64,000 bases of DNA from Hwangdonia lutea (GTDB lineage: Bacteria > Bacteroidota > Bacteroidia > Flavobacteriales > Flavobacteriaceae): the NCBI RefSeq assembly GCF_032814565.1, contig NZ_CP136521.1, positions 310,001-374,000 on the forward strand, written 5' to 3'. Within the stretch, counting starts at the first letter, position 1. Each line of letters begins with the position of its first letter. Under the pieces are notes generated by a model. It searched no databases, was not told where the DNA came from, and saw only the letters and a program-made list of their open reading frames with translations. Both the position numbers and the translations under genes were made by a program. This document shows positions 19,859 through 28,712 of this stretch, one piece after another.

Positions 19859-20226
19859 GTTTTGAAGGGATTAATTAATTATACTATAAAGATACACAGA
19901 AGCGTCCTTAAATAATCGTAGATATAATGTAACTTATCGAAAAACAGGGCGTTATTAATCGAAGATTTTAATTATTTCATCATAAACCCATTTTTTTTAT
20001 CCGATTTTTAAGTAAAACACAGAAGTGAAATAGCATGTGTTTAACCCATTAATTTAATTAATTTTCTCATTATCAGTAAATTAAACGAATAATTTTCACA
20101 TTCATTATTTAAGCATAAAATCATTATTTAAAGTATCTTTATGGAATATTAAAAACGTCAATAAGGCGTATTCATAAAAATAAAATCGATGAAACGCACG
20201 GATAGATAAAACAGATTATAATAAAT
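19859..20226. other. AT-rich intergenic region between two divergent genes
   Basis: 368 bp without a convincing ORF. It holds TATCTTTA at 20134-20141 (plus) and the same octamer on the minus strand close to the TerB-like gene; both are one mismatch from the TAnnTTTG -7 element, so they are plausible divergent promoters. No stable RNA or repeat was seen. Confidence 0.4.
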
Positions 20227-20484
20227 ATGACTAACAACGATATTTTAAAAAAATTACGAGTAGCTCTAAAACTGAGAGATGATGATATTGTAAAGATTTT
20301 AAGTCTTGTGGATTTTAGAATTTCCAAAAGTGAATTGGGTGCTTTTTTCAGACGAGAAGACCATCCGAAATACATGGAGTGTGGCGACCAAATTCTAAGA
20401 AATTTTTTAAATGGTTTGGTAATTCATTTACGAGGGCCCATGCCAAAAAAGGGTGAAACTAAAGCACAAAAAAAGAGCAACTGA
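20227..20484 (+). CDS. DUF1456 family protein, single-domain form
   Basis: An 85-residue cytoplasmic protein matching one DUF1456 unit: MTNNDILKKLRVALKLRDDD, then the short motif SKSELGAFFRREDHPKY and FLNGLVIHLRG. E. coli YehS has about 156 residues with two such units; here only one is present, followed by a short basic tail. The function of DUF1456 is unknown. The gene is convergent with sucC, and a strong bidirectional hairpin overlaps its stop codon. Confidence 0.88.
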   Translation: MTNNDILKKLRVALKLRDDDIVKILSLVDFRISKSELGAFFRREDHPKYMECGDQILRNFLNGLVIHLRGPMPKKGETKAQKKSN

Positions 20485-20500
20485 TAATGTTGCTCTTTTT
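20470..20500. terminator. Bidirectional terminator between DUF1456 gene and sucC
   Basis: AAAAAGAGCAAC and GTTGCTCTTTTT form a perfect 12 bp stem around a 7 nt loop (TGATAAT), with A and T tracts on opposite sides. It suits convergent termination of both flanking genes. Confidence 0.85.
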
Positions 20501-20529
20501 CTCATTATATAACTATTTGTAGGTTATAT

Positions 20530-21720
20530 TTAACCTAAAACTTCTTGTACTTTATCGGCGGCTTCTTGAAACTCCGTAGCACTCATTACATCTAACCCTG
20601 AATTATCAATTAATTCTTTTGCTATGTCAGCATTGGTGCCTTGCAAGCGTACAATGATAGGTACATTAATATTACCCATGTTTTTGTAGGCATCAATAAC
20701 GCCCTGTGCCACACGGTCGCAACGTACAATACCACCAAAAATGTTAATTAATATAGCTTTTACCGCTGGGTCTTTTAAAATGATTTTAAAAGCTGCCTCA
20801 ACACGAGCAGCATCAGCAGTTCCACCAACATCTAAAAAGTTTGCCGGCTCGCCGCCCGCTTGTTTAATTAAATCCATAGTCGCCATGGCTAAACCAGCGC
20901 CATTTACCATACAGCCCACGTTTCCATCTAAATCCACATAATTTAAACCGAGTTCCCCTGCTTCAACTTCAATGGCACTTTCTTCACGAATATCGCGTAA
21001 ATCCACATAATTTTTATGTCTGTACAACGCATTATCGTCAATTGTAACTTTAGCATCAACAGCCATTATTTTATTATCGCTCGTTTTTAAAACGGGGTTT
21101 ATTTCAAATAAAGACGAATCTGATTTTACATAGGCCGTATAAAGATTTGTAACAAACTTGGTCATTTCCTTAAATGCCAATCCAGATAATCCTAAATTGA
21201 AAGCAACACGTCTTGCTTGGAATGGCATTAAACCTACCGATGGATCTACTTCTTCGGTAAAAATTAAATGTGGTGTTTCCTCTGCTACGGTTTCAATATC
21301 CATCCCACCTTCAGTAGAATACATAATCATATTTCGCCCGGTACCGCGATTTAATAAAACCGACATATAAAACTCACTGGTTTCAGATTCTCCTGGGTAA
21401 TACACATCTTCAGCGATTAAAACTTGATGTACTCTTTTACCTTCGGCAGAAGTTTGGGGTGTAATTAAATTCATCCCAATAATTTCCCCAGCAATGGTTT
21501 CTACTTCTTGCAAATTTTTAGCAAGCTTTACACCGCCACCTTTACCACGTCCGCCGGCATGAACTTGAGCCTTTATAACATGCCAACTCGTACCTGTTTC
21601 CTGTGTTAATTGTTTTGCTGCGGCAACCGCCTCCTGTGCATTTTGGGCAACAATTCCGCGTTGAATACGCACTCCAAAGGTGCTTAATATTTCTTTACCT
21701 TGATATTCGTGTAAATTCAT
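20530..21720 (-). CDS. sucC: Succinate--CoA ligase [ADP-forming] subunit beta
   Basis: A 396-residue SucC of normal length. It is the ATP-grasp subunit that, with SucD, converts succinyl-CoA to succinate with substrate-level phosphorylation in the TCA cycle. Visible are the start MNLHEYQGKEIL, the ATP-grasp region with KAQVHAGGRGKGGGVKLA, the metal and phosphate-binding segment around FEINPVLKTSDNKIMAVDAK, and the C-terminal NFLDVGGTA and ILINIFGGIVRCD of the CoA-ligase domain. sucD is not adjacent, as is common in Flavobacteriaceae. A -7-like element lies 26 bp upstream. Confidence 0.98.
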   Translation of the reverse strand: MNLHEYQGKEILSTFGVRIQRGIVAQNAQEAVAAAKQLTQETGTSWHVIKAQVHAGGRGKGGGVKLAKNLQEVETIAGEIIGMNLITPQTSAEGKRVHQVLIAEDVYYPGESETSEFYMSVLLNRGTGRNMIMYSTEGGMDIETVAEETPHLIFTEEVDPSVGLMPFQARRVAFNLGLSGLAFKEMTKFVTNLYTAYVKSDSSLFEINPVLKTSDNKIMAVDAKVTIDDNALYRHKNYVDLRDIREESAIEVEAGELGLNYVDLDGNVGCMVNGAGLAMATMDLIKQAGGEPANFLDVGGTADAARVEAAFKIILKDPAVKAILINIFGGIVRCDRVAQGVIDAYKNMGNINVPIIVRLQGTNADIAKELIDNSGLDVMSATEFQEAADKVQEVLG

Positions 21721-21745
21721 AACTTGCTTAATAGTTTAAGATGCA

Positions 21746-21753
21746 CAAATGTA
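21746..21753 (-). promoter_or_regulatory. Candidate -7 element for sucC
   Basis: On the minus strand this reads TACATTTG, a match to TAnnTTTG, 25 bp upstream of the sucC ATG. No clear -33 TTG was seen. Confidence 0.4.
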
Positions 21754-21854
21754 AATAATCGCTATTAATTACACTAATGTTTTATTTAAGAATGAAGAAA
21801 ATTAAAATTACAATCCATGATTTGTTATATATTTAACACTTTGTTTAATTTGAT

Positions 21855-21862
21855 TAATTTTG
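21855..21862 (+). promoter_or_regulatory. Candidate -7 element for lysA
   Basis: TAATTTTG, a match to TAnnTTTG, lies 61 bp upstream of the preferred lysA ATG. No TTG at ideal -33 spacing. Confidence 0.35.
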
Positions 21863-21923
21863 TGTTTAATAATTTTATTTTGAAAATAATAAAATATCTT
21901 TGAAAAAAAATAATGTTGTACTT

Positions 21924-23159
21924 ATGACCAATAATCAGTTGCTTAACATAGCAAAAGAATACGGAAGTCCGGTTTACGTTTACGATGCTGAAAAAATTAC
22001 AGCGCAGTATAATCGCTTAACCAATGCTTTTAAGAATGTTAAAACCCTAAAGTTGAATTATGCCGTAAAGGCGTTATCGAATATTTCAATTTTAAAACTT
22101 TTTAAAAGCTTAGGCTCTGGAATTGACACCGTTTCCATTCAAGAAGTTAAATTGGGTTTGGCTGCAGGCTTTTTACCGGAAGAAATAATTTTTACTCCAA
22201 ACGGCGTATCACTTTCAGAAATTGAAAAAGCTGCAAAATTAGGTGTTCAAATAAATATTGATAACTTGGCTATTTTAGAGCAATTTGGCACTAAACATCC
22301 AAATGTTCCGGTTTGTATTCGTATTAACCCACATGTTATGGCTGGTGGAAATAGCAATATTTCTGTGGGGCATATCGATTCTAAATTTGGCATTTCAATT
22401 CATCAAATTCCGCATTTATTGCGTATCGTAGAGAATACTAAAATGACAATTAATGGCATTCACATGCATACGGGCAGCGATATTTTAGATATTGATGTGT
22501 TTTTATATGCCAGCGAAATACTTTTTGAAACGGCAAAACAATTCAAAAATTTAGACTTTATTGATTTTGGTTCGGGTTTTAAAGTGCCTTATAAAGATGG
22601 AGATATTGAAACCAATATTGAAGAATTGGGAAAAAAATTATCTTCAAAATTCAATCAATTTTGTAAAGATTACGGTAAAGAATTAACCCTAGCTTTTGAA
22701 CCCGGTAAGTTTTTAGTGAGTGAATCCGGTAGGTTTTTAACCACCGTAAATGCTGTGAAGCAAACCACCTCAACAGTTTTTGCGCAAGTTGATTCTGGGT
22801 TTAATCACCTAATTCGCCCTATGTTTTATGGGTCGCACCACGATATTATTAATATTTCCAACCCAAATGGACGCGAGCGTTTTTACACCGTTGTGGGCTA
22901 TATTTGCGAAACCGATACTTTTGGAAACAACCGACGTATTAACGAAATTAGCGAAGGTGATATTTTATGCTTTAAAAATGCCGGTGCCTACTGTTTTTCC
23001 ATGGCTAGCAATTATAACTCGCGCTACCGACCTGCAGAAGTTTTATGGCACAAAAATAAAGCACATTTAATTAGAAAAAGAGAAACTTTTGATGATATTT
23101 TAAAGAATCAAATTGAAGTTGATTTTTCAGTTGAAAAAGAAAAGCAATTGGTTAAATAG
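21924..23159 (+). CDS. lysA: Diaminopimelate decarboxylase
   Basis: PLP-dependent fold type III enzyme that makes L-lysine from meso-diaminopimelate, about 411 residues. The PLP lysine lies in KLNYAVKALSN. Further motifs are HTGSDI, FGSGFKV (glycine-rich phosphate site), EPGKFLV and the CETDTFG / NAGAYCFSMAS C-terminal active-site residues. The frame opens with TTG at 21900, but the ATG at 21924 gives the usual N-terminus MTNNQLLNIAKEYGSP and is preferred. It is divergent from sucC and ends in a clear terminator. Confidence 0.95.
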   Translation: MTNNQLLNIAKEYGSPVYVYDAEKITAQYNRLTNAFKNVKTLKLNYAVKALSNISILKLFKSLGSGIDTVSIQEVKLGLAAGFLPEEIIFTPNGVSLSEIEKAAKLGVQINIDNLAILEQFGTKHPNVPVCIRINPHVMAGGNSNISVGHIDSKFGISIHQIPHLLRIVENTKMTINGIHMHTGSDILDIDVFLYASEILFETAKQFKNLDFIDFGSGFKVPYKDGDIETNIEELGKKLSSKFNQFCKDYGKELTLAFEPGKFLVSESGRFLTTVNAVKQTTSTVFAQVDSGFNHLIRPMFYGSHHDIINISNPNGRERFYTVVGYICETDTFGNNRRINEISEGDILCFKNAGAYCFSMASNYNSRYRPAEVLWHKNKAHLIRKRETFDDILKNQIEVDFSVEKEKQLVK

Positions 23160-23185
23160 CCTGTTTAAATCTTAGTTATAAAAAC

Positions 23186-23213
23186 GCCCAACTTATTAGT
23201 TGGGCATTTTATT
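23186..23213 (+). terminator. Rho-independent terminator of lysA
   Basis: GCCCAAC and GTTGGGC form a 7 bp stem around a TTATTA loop, followed by a T-rich tail. It lies between convergent lysA and the lipoprotein gene. Confidence 0.8.
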
Positions 23214-23251
23214 TTATAGCGTTCAAAATATAGTTCTTTTTTATTGACGCT

Positions 23252-24571
23252 TTACAATCCGCTTATGGTATAAATACTTACTCCTGTTGTAGTTGCTAAA
23301 ACAAGGTCGCTTCCGCTTTTAGCCAAACCATTAACAGAAATACCTTCTGAAAATTCAACATGACCGTAATCTTCATCCAGTCGGTTTTTATTAAAATTAT
23401 ATTTTATGATATAAAACCCTGCTTCACCTGCTGCAATATAAAACACACCGTTTCTAAAAATAAAAGAGTTCACTACATCGTTGGGTTTGTTCGGGTCTAA
23501 AATTTGCTCCTTGATTTGTTGTACCAATTCTGCGGTTTTGTTTCCTCCACTATCCGTATTAATTTTAAATAAACCAATACCATCGCTCCCTAAACTAACC
23601 GCCAACCGATCTTTCTTAACGGCCGTTAAACTGTGTTTAGCTTCAACATTCATATTATTAAATACGCCCAAACTAACCTCGTAATTAAAACTCATGATAT
23701 CGGTTTTCTTGGAAATATCATAATAAAAAGCCTTTAATTCTTTGGTATCATTATTAAATGCTAATGCCACAAAATTATAAGCATTATTGTGCTTTTCTAT
23801 AGACGTATCTAAAATAAACAAGCCTTCGGTTTCATTTGATTCGTGCTTAATCAGCGTATTGGTTTTTTCATTAAAAGCGAAAATAACGCCTGAGTTTCCA
23901 CCACCAGATCCAGTTATAATACCATTAATGGTTTTTATGCTTCGGAGTTTATTTCCGAAAATTGAATGAAACAAATCTTTCTCACTCAAACTAAAAACAT
24001 CCCTTTTTTTGTTGTATTGTATTTGATATCGACCTAAAAACGAAGGGTAATCGCCACCATAGTATTCCCTTGCATCAAAACCACCTCCAAACAAGAGGTG
24101 TTTACCATCCGAAAAATCGACAGCATCAATATCCCTGTGTGGTAAAACCAAGGTTCCATCTAAGTTTGGAGCACCATTTTTAGGGACACTTATTACATCT
24201 ACCCCTCCTGAATATGGCTCACCAATTAAACTGTAAGAAACCGCTATTCTTCTATTCTTTACTGCCACATGGTTCGCATTTAACAGCACTATTTGCCCTT
24301 TATGAACGACATATAACGGATCGACTATAGCTTTAAGTTTTAAATAGATGCTATTTCCTTTTTGAGATTTAGACGATTTCCCCGAAAGTGATGTTTTAAC
24401 GTTTATTACTTTATCATGCTGTGTTAATCGTGTACCATCTTTGGTAACTTCTATTCCACAGTCTTCACAAATTAAATCCTCCAACAGGTCTTCTTCTTGA
24501 ATGGGATCAGAGTCTTTTTGACATGAGACTATTAATAACACAAGGCTAAAAACTAAGGTAATTTTTTTCAT
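23252..24571 (-). CDS. Lipoprotein with beta-propeller-like repeats, function unknown
   Basis: A 439-residue lipoprotein. The signal peptide ends in the lipobox LLIVSC at residues 12-17, predicting a lipid-anchored N-terminal Cys, followed by an acidic Asp/Glu-rich linker. The rest is rich in beta strands with recurring patterns such as VVNSFIFRNGVFYIAAGEAG and VNGLAKSGSDLVLATTTGVS. These resemble LVIVD-type or other propeller repeats. No catalytic motif was recognised. Export through Sec and lipidation are firm; its place on inner or outer membrane and its function are open. Confidence 0.8.
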   Translation of the reverse strand: MKKITLVFSLVLLIVSCQKDSDPIQEEDLLEDLICEDCGIEVTKDGTRLTQHDKVINVKTSLSGKSSKSQKGNSIYLKLKAIVDPLYVVHKGQIVLLNANHVAVKNRRIAVSYSLIGEPYSGGVDVISVPKNGAPNLDGTLVLPHRDIDAVDFSDGKHLLFGGGFDAREYYGGDYPSFLGRYQIQYNKKRDVFSLSEKDLFHSIFGNKLRSIKTINGIITGSGGGNSGVIFAFNEKTNTLIKHESNETEGLFILDTSIEKHNNAYNFVALAFNNDTKELKAFYYDISKKTDIMSFNYEVSLGVFNNMNVEAKHSLTAVKKDRLAVSLGSDGIGLFKINTDSGGNKTAELVQQIKEQILDPNKPNDVVNSFIFRNGVFYIAAGEAGFYIIKYNFNKNRLDEDYGHVEFSEGISVNGLAKSGSDLVLATTTGVSIYTISGL

Positions 24572-24827
24572 ATTCGTAGGTAGGTTTTGGGGTTGTTCAT
24601 TTAATATAATCGCAATTATACATATAATTGTCAGTTTTTACCAAAAAACAATAAAAAAACATACTCTTAAACGACTTTTAATGTATTTCATCGGATGTTG
24701 TTATTATAAATAATGTTCTAATACATTGCAAAAAACTTCTTTGAGTTTGCTTTTATAAATTTGATTTACAGTGCATTAAACAACATAGAATAAAAATATG
24801 CTATTAAAATCAACTAGAATTAAATCC

Positions 24828-24926
24828 TTACACATGCTTTGAGGCATCACCATCTTTATGGCGATAGTGCCTTGATCCACTCAAGACACTTACCCCAAAA
24901 ACTATACTAATAATTATTAATATCAC
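24828..24926 (-). CDS. Possible small single-span membrane protein (32 aa)
   Basis: A GTG-initiated ORF giving 32 residues: a hydrophobic stretch (ILIIISIVFGVSVL) followed by a polar, His/Arg/Lys-rich tail (SGSRHYRHKDGDASKHV). This single-helix plus basic tail layout is typical of small membrane proteins. Against it are its short length, GTG start and no obvious promoter. It could also be the 3' remnant of a decayed gene. Confidence 0.3.
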   Translation of the reverse strand: MILIIISIVFGVSVLSGSRHYRHKDGDASKHV

Positions 24927-25106
24927 TGATTATCCGATTTTTAAATATGGTGAGGGTACTTGAATTTTGATTTTTGGCAGCTATTGGAAATACATGATCA
25001 TTACCGCCAAAGCATAATAAAATGCAAAACCAATAAATTATGATTATTCGCTTTTTGTTCTTATATGGTTGGAAAGATTTAACCAGTAAACATATATGAA
25101 TTAAAA

Positions 25107-25134
25107 AGCCACCAATTAAACATAATTGGTGGCT
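25107..25134. terminator. Terminator downstream of the DUF3276 gene
   Basis: AGCCACCAATT and AATTGGTGGCT form an 11 bp perfect stem with a 6 nt loop. On the minus strand it is followed by TTTTTAATTC, suiting termination of the gene ending at 25170. Confidence 0.8.
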
Positions 25135-25169
25135 GTGTTTTTTTATTTATAAAAAACTAAGTGCGTCTG

Positions 25170-25556
25170 CTAAATATCCTCAAAGTCAATATCTGTAAAA
25201 CTTTCGGGAGTTTTTAGCTCATCTTCAGTTACTCTTGGGGTATTGTTGTTATATTCTTTTTTAAAGTCTTTTTGATGGCGTTCGCTAATCACTTCGTCAC
25301 CTTTTTCTTTAATGATATAATCGGTCATTTCTGCAAGAATATCTTTAAATTCAGCAAAGTCCTCTTTATAAATATAAATTTTATGTTTTTTATAATGATA
25401 AGAACCATCATCATTAGTAAACTTTTTGCTTTCGGTAATTGTTAAGTAATAATCTTCTGCTTTTGTAGCTCTTACGTCAAAAAAATAGGTGCGTCTTCCA
25501 GCTCGTAATACTTTTGAAAAAATCTCCTCGCGCTCCATCATACCATTATTATTCAT
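25170..25556 (-). CDS. PUR family DNA/RNA-binding protein (DUF3276)
   Basis: A 128-residue cytoplasmic protein of the DUF3276 family, which has the PUR-alpha fold of Bacteroidota and Borrelia nucleic-acid-binding regulators. Visible is the PUR core EEIFSKVLRAGRRTYFFDVR followed by YYLTITESKKF and the strand-helix segment KIYIYKEDFAEFKDILAEM, then an acidic C-terminal tail (TPESFTDIDFEDI). It is expected to bind single-stranded DNA or RNA and act as a regulator. It has its own terminator. Targets are unknown. Confidence 0.88.
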   Translation of the reverse strand: MNNNGMMEREEIFSKVLRAGRRTYFFDVRATKAEDYYLTITESKKFTNDDGSYHYKKHKIYIYKEDFAEFKDILAEMTDYIIKEKGDEVISERHQKDFKKEYNNNTPRVTEDELKTPESFTDIDFEDI

Positions 25557-25721
25557 AGTTATTTAGAAATTTATTGAATACTTTATTATATGTATCAAAA
25601 ATCTAAAAAAATCACATATTAACCAACAAATATTGAATTTTCTTTTTTTTAAGTTTACAATTGTTGAATTTTATGGAATAACAGAATAATGTATCTATCT
25701 AAAATTCAATGAGTTTACACA

Positions 25722-27479
25722 TTATTTGGCGTCTGACTCACTAAGTTGTTTTAAATACAAATCTTTGTAATAACCGTCGGTATTAATAAGTGAATCGTGA
25801 TTTCCTTTTTGGACTATTTCACCATTTTCCAGCACAATTATTTTATCGGCATTTTTAGCCGAAGATACGCGATGACTAACAATTAGTGTTGTTTTTCCTT
25901 TTGATAATTTGTTTAAGTTTTCAAGGATTTTCTCTTCGGTTTCGGTATCGACCGCCGATAAACAATCATCAAACAATAAAATCTTAGGCGATTTAATAAT
26001 GGCTCTCGCAATGGATACACGTTGTTTTTGTCCGCCGGAAAGTGTAATACCGCGTTCACCCAATACCGTGTTGTAACCTTGGTTAAATTTTACAATGTTT
26101 TTATGGACTTGTGCGTTTTTTGCCGCTTTAATAACATCCTCGTCCGTGGCATCTTCCTTCCCAAATCTGATGTTGTTTTTTATAGAATCTGAAAACAAAA
26201 AAGCATCCTGTGGCACATAACCGATACTATTTCTTAAATCGTTAAGGTTCAGTTGATTTATTTCGGTACCGTTAATCGTAATCGAGCCCGCATCAACATC
26301 ATAAAGTCGACCAATCAAATCTAAAATGGTCGATTTTCCCGAACCGGTTTTTCCTAAAATAGCCAGTGTTTCACCTTCATTTATTTTAAAACTGACATCT
26401 TTTAAAGCCTGAATATTGGTGTCATCGTAAGTAAAAGACACCTTGTTAAACGCAATATCCCCAGTGATTTCGGTATGATTAGGCGTATTGTTTTTTATTT
26501 CGGGCTCAATTTTTAAAAACTCGTTAATGCGTTTTTGCGATGCCTCGGCCTGCTGTACAATGGAGGTGACCCAACCCACCGTAGCCACCGGCCACGTGAG
26601 CATATTTACGTAAATAATAAACTCTGCGATGGTACCCAAACTTTCAATTTCGCCATTTATATACTGCATGCCGCCAATGTAAATAACCAATAAATTGCTC
26701 ACGCCAATAAGCAAAATCATCATCGGGAAAAACAAGGCCTGTACTTTAGCCAAATTAACTTGCTTTTCTTTACTGGTTGCCGAAAGGGTTTCAAAATTTG
26801 AAGCTGTTAATGGCTCAATACCATAAGCTTTTATTACCGATATACCACTAAAAGACTCTTGCGTGAAGGTTGAAAGTTTCGATAAATATTGCTGCACAAT
26901 GGTGCTGCGTTTATGTATCTCCCGGCTTAATTTATAAATGGCAATCGACAAAATGGGCAAGGGCGCAATGGTGAACAACGCTAACTTAGGTGCTGCATTA
27001 AACATGTAAATTAACACAATTACAAAAAGCGTAATGGTATTGATACTGTACATTAATGCGGGGCCCGCGTACATGCGCACACGACTTACGTCTTCGCTTA
27101 TCCGGTTCATTAAATCGCCCGTTCTGTTCTTTTTATAGAAATTTAACGAGAGTTTTTGGTATTGCGCATAAACCTCATTTTTTAAATCGTATTCAATATA
27201 ACGTGACACATTTATTATGGTTTGGCGCATAAAAAAAGTAAGTATTCCAGCAAAAACAGCGGCTCCGATAATGTAAAGAATGGCTTCGGTTAATTCGGCT
27301 TTAAACACAGCTTTGTTAATGGAATTATCCGAGTATTTTTCAATAGTGATAAAAATTTCCTTTACATAACGCGGTGTAAAAAGCAAAAATATTCGGGCAA
27401 CAACAGTAATAACGCTACCAATTAATAGGTGTGTTTTATACTTTAAAAAGTATTTGTTTAAATGCTGAAGTTCCTTCAT
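25722..27479 (-). CDS. ABC transporter, fused permease and ATPase (MsbA-like exporter)
   Basis: About 585 residues. The N-terminal 300 form a six-helix type I exporter domain with the characteristic YDLKNEVYAQYQKLSLNFY and NRISEDVSRVR segments. The C-terminal ATPase has Walker A LGKTGSGKSTIL, the Q-loop in GYVPQDAFLFSD, signature LSGGQKQR, Walker B KILLFDDCLSA and H-loop LIVSHR. It likely works as a homodimer or heterodimer. The substrate is not visible; lipid or drug export is usual for the family. The frame opens earlier with TTG at 27515, but that codon overlaps a perfect -7 element, so the ATG at 27479 is the supported start. Confidence 0.92.
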   Translation of the reverse strand: MKELQHLNKYFLKYKTHLLIGSVITVVARIFLLFTPRYVKEIFITIEKYSDNSINKAVFKAELTEAILYIIGAAVFAGILTFFMRQTIINVSRYIEYDLKNEVYAQYQKLSLNFYKKNRTGDLMNRISEDVSRVRMYAGPALMYSINTITLFVIVLIYMFNAAPKLALFTIAPLPILSIAIYKLSREIHKRSTIVQQYLSKLSTFTQESFSGISVIKAYGIEPLTASNFETLSATSKEKQVNLAKVQALFFPMMILLIGVSNLLVIYIGGMQYINGEIESLGTIAEFIIYVNMLTWPVATVGWVTSIVQQAEASQKRINEFLKIEPEIKNNTPNHTEITGDIAFNKVSFTYDDTNIQALKDVSFKINEGETLAILGKTGSGKSTILDLIGRLYDVDAGSITINGTEINQLNLNDLRNSIGYVPQDAFLFSDSIKNNIRFGKEDATDEDVIKAAKNAQVHKNIVKFNQGYNTVLGERGITLSGGQKQRVSIARAIIKSPKILLFDDCLSAVDTETEEKILENLNKLSKGKTTLIVSHRVSSAKNADKIIVLENGEIVQKGNHDSLINTDGYYKDLYLKQLSESDAK

Positions 27480-27512
27480 ATATAAGTTTATCGGTCTTTT
27501 ATTTTGAAGAAA

Positions 27513-27520
27513 CAAAGATA
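27513..27520 (-). promoter_or_regulatory. Candidate -7 element for the ABC exporter
   Basis: Minus-strand TATCTTTG matches TAnnTTTG and lies 33 bp before the ATG at 27479. Its position argues against use of the upstream TTG at 27515. Confidence 0.45.
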
Positions 27521-27621
27521 ATAGATTAAAACCATTAATCGATTTTACTTTAAACCCTACATTGTTAAATAAAGCCTAAAATAATTAGTTATTAATATGT
27601 AGCGTTTTTTTAAAATAGTAT

Positions 27622-27629
27622 TATTTTTG
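27622..27629 (+). promoter_or_regulatory. Candidate -7 element for nusB
   Basis: TATTTTTG matches TAnnTTTG and lies 52 bp before the nusB start. It is preceded by a T-rich stretch; no clear -33 TTG. Confidence 0.4.
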
Positions 27630-27681
27630 CAGCACGAAAAATCACTTAAACTTTCGTTTTTATAATTTAAAGTTCTTTGTA

Positions 27682-28629
27682 ATGATGCTAAACAGAAGAC
27701 ATATTCGTGTAAAAGTAATGCAAACCCTGTATGCCTTTAAAGGTGGCGAAAGCGACGATTTTAGTAAAGACCAGAAATTTTTACTGTTTAGTATCGATAA
27801 CATGTACAACTTGTACCTTTTGTTAATTTCGCTTCTTATTGAAGTTCAAAAAAGAGCCGAAACCGATTTACAAAAAAAACAGAATAAACATTTAGCGACC
27901 AAAGAAGACAAAGACCCAAACCGGAAATTTGTAAACAACCAAGTATTGCACATACTTAAAAGCAATACACAGCTAAAAAACCAGCTTGAAACTTTTAAAA
28001 TTACCAATTGGGAATTGGATAACGAGTATGTAGATATTATATTTAAAACTATAATTTCCAGCGATTTGTATAAAGATTATATGCAAACCAAAGTATCTGA
28101 TTTTAAAGAAGATAAAGATTTTATAGTTGATGTTTTCAAGGAAATTATCGCTCCAAACGACAAGCTTTACGATTATATGGAAGATAAAAATCTAACTTGG
28201 CTAGACGATCTTCCAACGGTAAACACCACGATTTTAAAGCTATTGCGAAAGGTTAAACTCACATCTCCAGAAAACCATTTTACACCACAATTGTATAAAG
28301 ACACCGAGGATAAACAATTTGCCATTGAGCTGTTCAGAAAAACGTTTTTAAATAAAACAGCCTTAAATGAAGAAATTGAACAAAAAACCAAAAATTGGGA
28401 TGCCGACCGTATCGCCAATGTAGACTACGTATTGCTTCAAATGGCCATTTGCGAGTTGAAACATTTTAGCTCAATTCCGGTAAAAGTAACCATTAACGAA
28501 TATTTAGAAATCGCCAAAGAATATTCAACCCCAAAAAGCAGCATTTTTATAAACGGTATTTTAGATAAGTTGGTAAAAGAATATACCGCCGACGGGAAAT
28601 TGAATAAAATAGGGCGTGGCTTAATGTAA
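27682..28629 (+). CDS. nusB: Transcription antitermination factor NusB
   Basis: A 315-residue protein of the long Bacteroidota NusB type. The family signature MLNRRHIRVKVMQTLYAFKG is at the N-terminus, and the conserved NusB C-terminal half lies near residues 230-300 (NWDADRIANVDYVLLQMAICEL, split here as NWDADRIANVDYVLL and QMAICEL, and YSTPKSSIFINGILDKL). E. coli NusB has only about 139 residues; the extra central helical region is typical of this phylum. It binds boxA RNA with NusE in rRNA antitermination. ATG at 27682 or 27685 are both possible. It heads a nusB-DUF1573-yajC run. Confidence 0.95.
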   Translation: MMLNRRHIRVKVMQTLYAFKGGESDDFSKDQKFLLFSIDNMYNLYLLLISLLIEVQKRAETDLQKKQNKHLATKEDKDPNRKFVNNQVLHILKSNTQLKNQLETFKITNWELDNEYVDIIFKTIISSDLYKDYMQTKVSDFKEDKDFIVDVFKEIIAPNDKLYDYMEDKNLTWLDDLPTVNTTILKLLRKVKLTSPENHFTPQLYKDTEDKQFAIELFRKTFLNKTALNEEIEQKTKNWDADRIANVDYVLLQMAICELKHFSSIPVKVTINEYLEIAKEYSTPKSSIFINGILDKLVKEYTADGKLNKIGRGLM

Positions 28630-28712
28630 TAAACTGTTAAGAGTATAATAAAAGTTTTTAATCGTTTAAATAATTGTTATTTTTACCACCCAAAATGATA
28701 AAACCACTTAAA

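Larger units (their letters stand above)
24572..25169. other. 598 bp intergenic region
   Basis: AT-rich, with no full-length gene. It holds one possible 32-codon ORF (24828-24926, minus), an imperfect hairpin formed by AGGCA and TGCCT around 24841-24873, and a terminator at 25107-25134. A further minus-strand frame of about 75 codons between 25140 and 24900 lacks any ATG, GTG or TTG start and is not called. Confidence 0.5.

Noticed and set aside
24900-25140. Open minus-strand frame of about 75 codons in the intergenic gap
   Set aside because: No ATG, GTG or TTG start in the open part, no protein-like composition, and it passes through the terminator hairpin.
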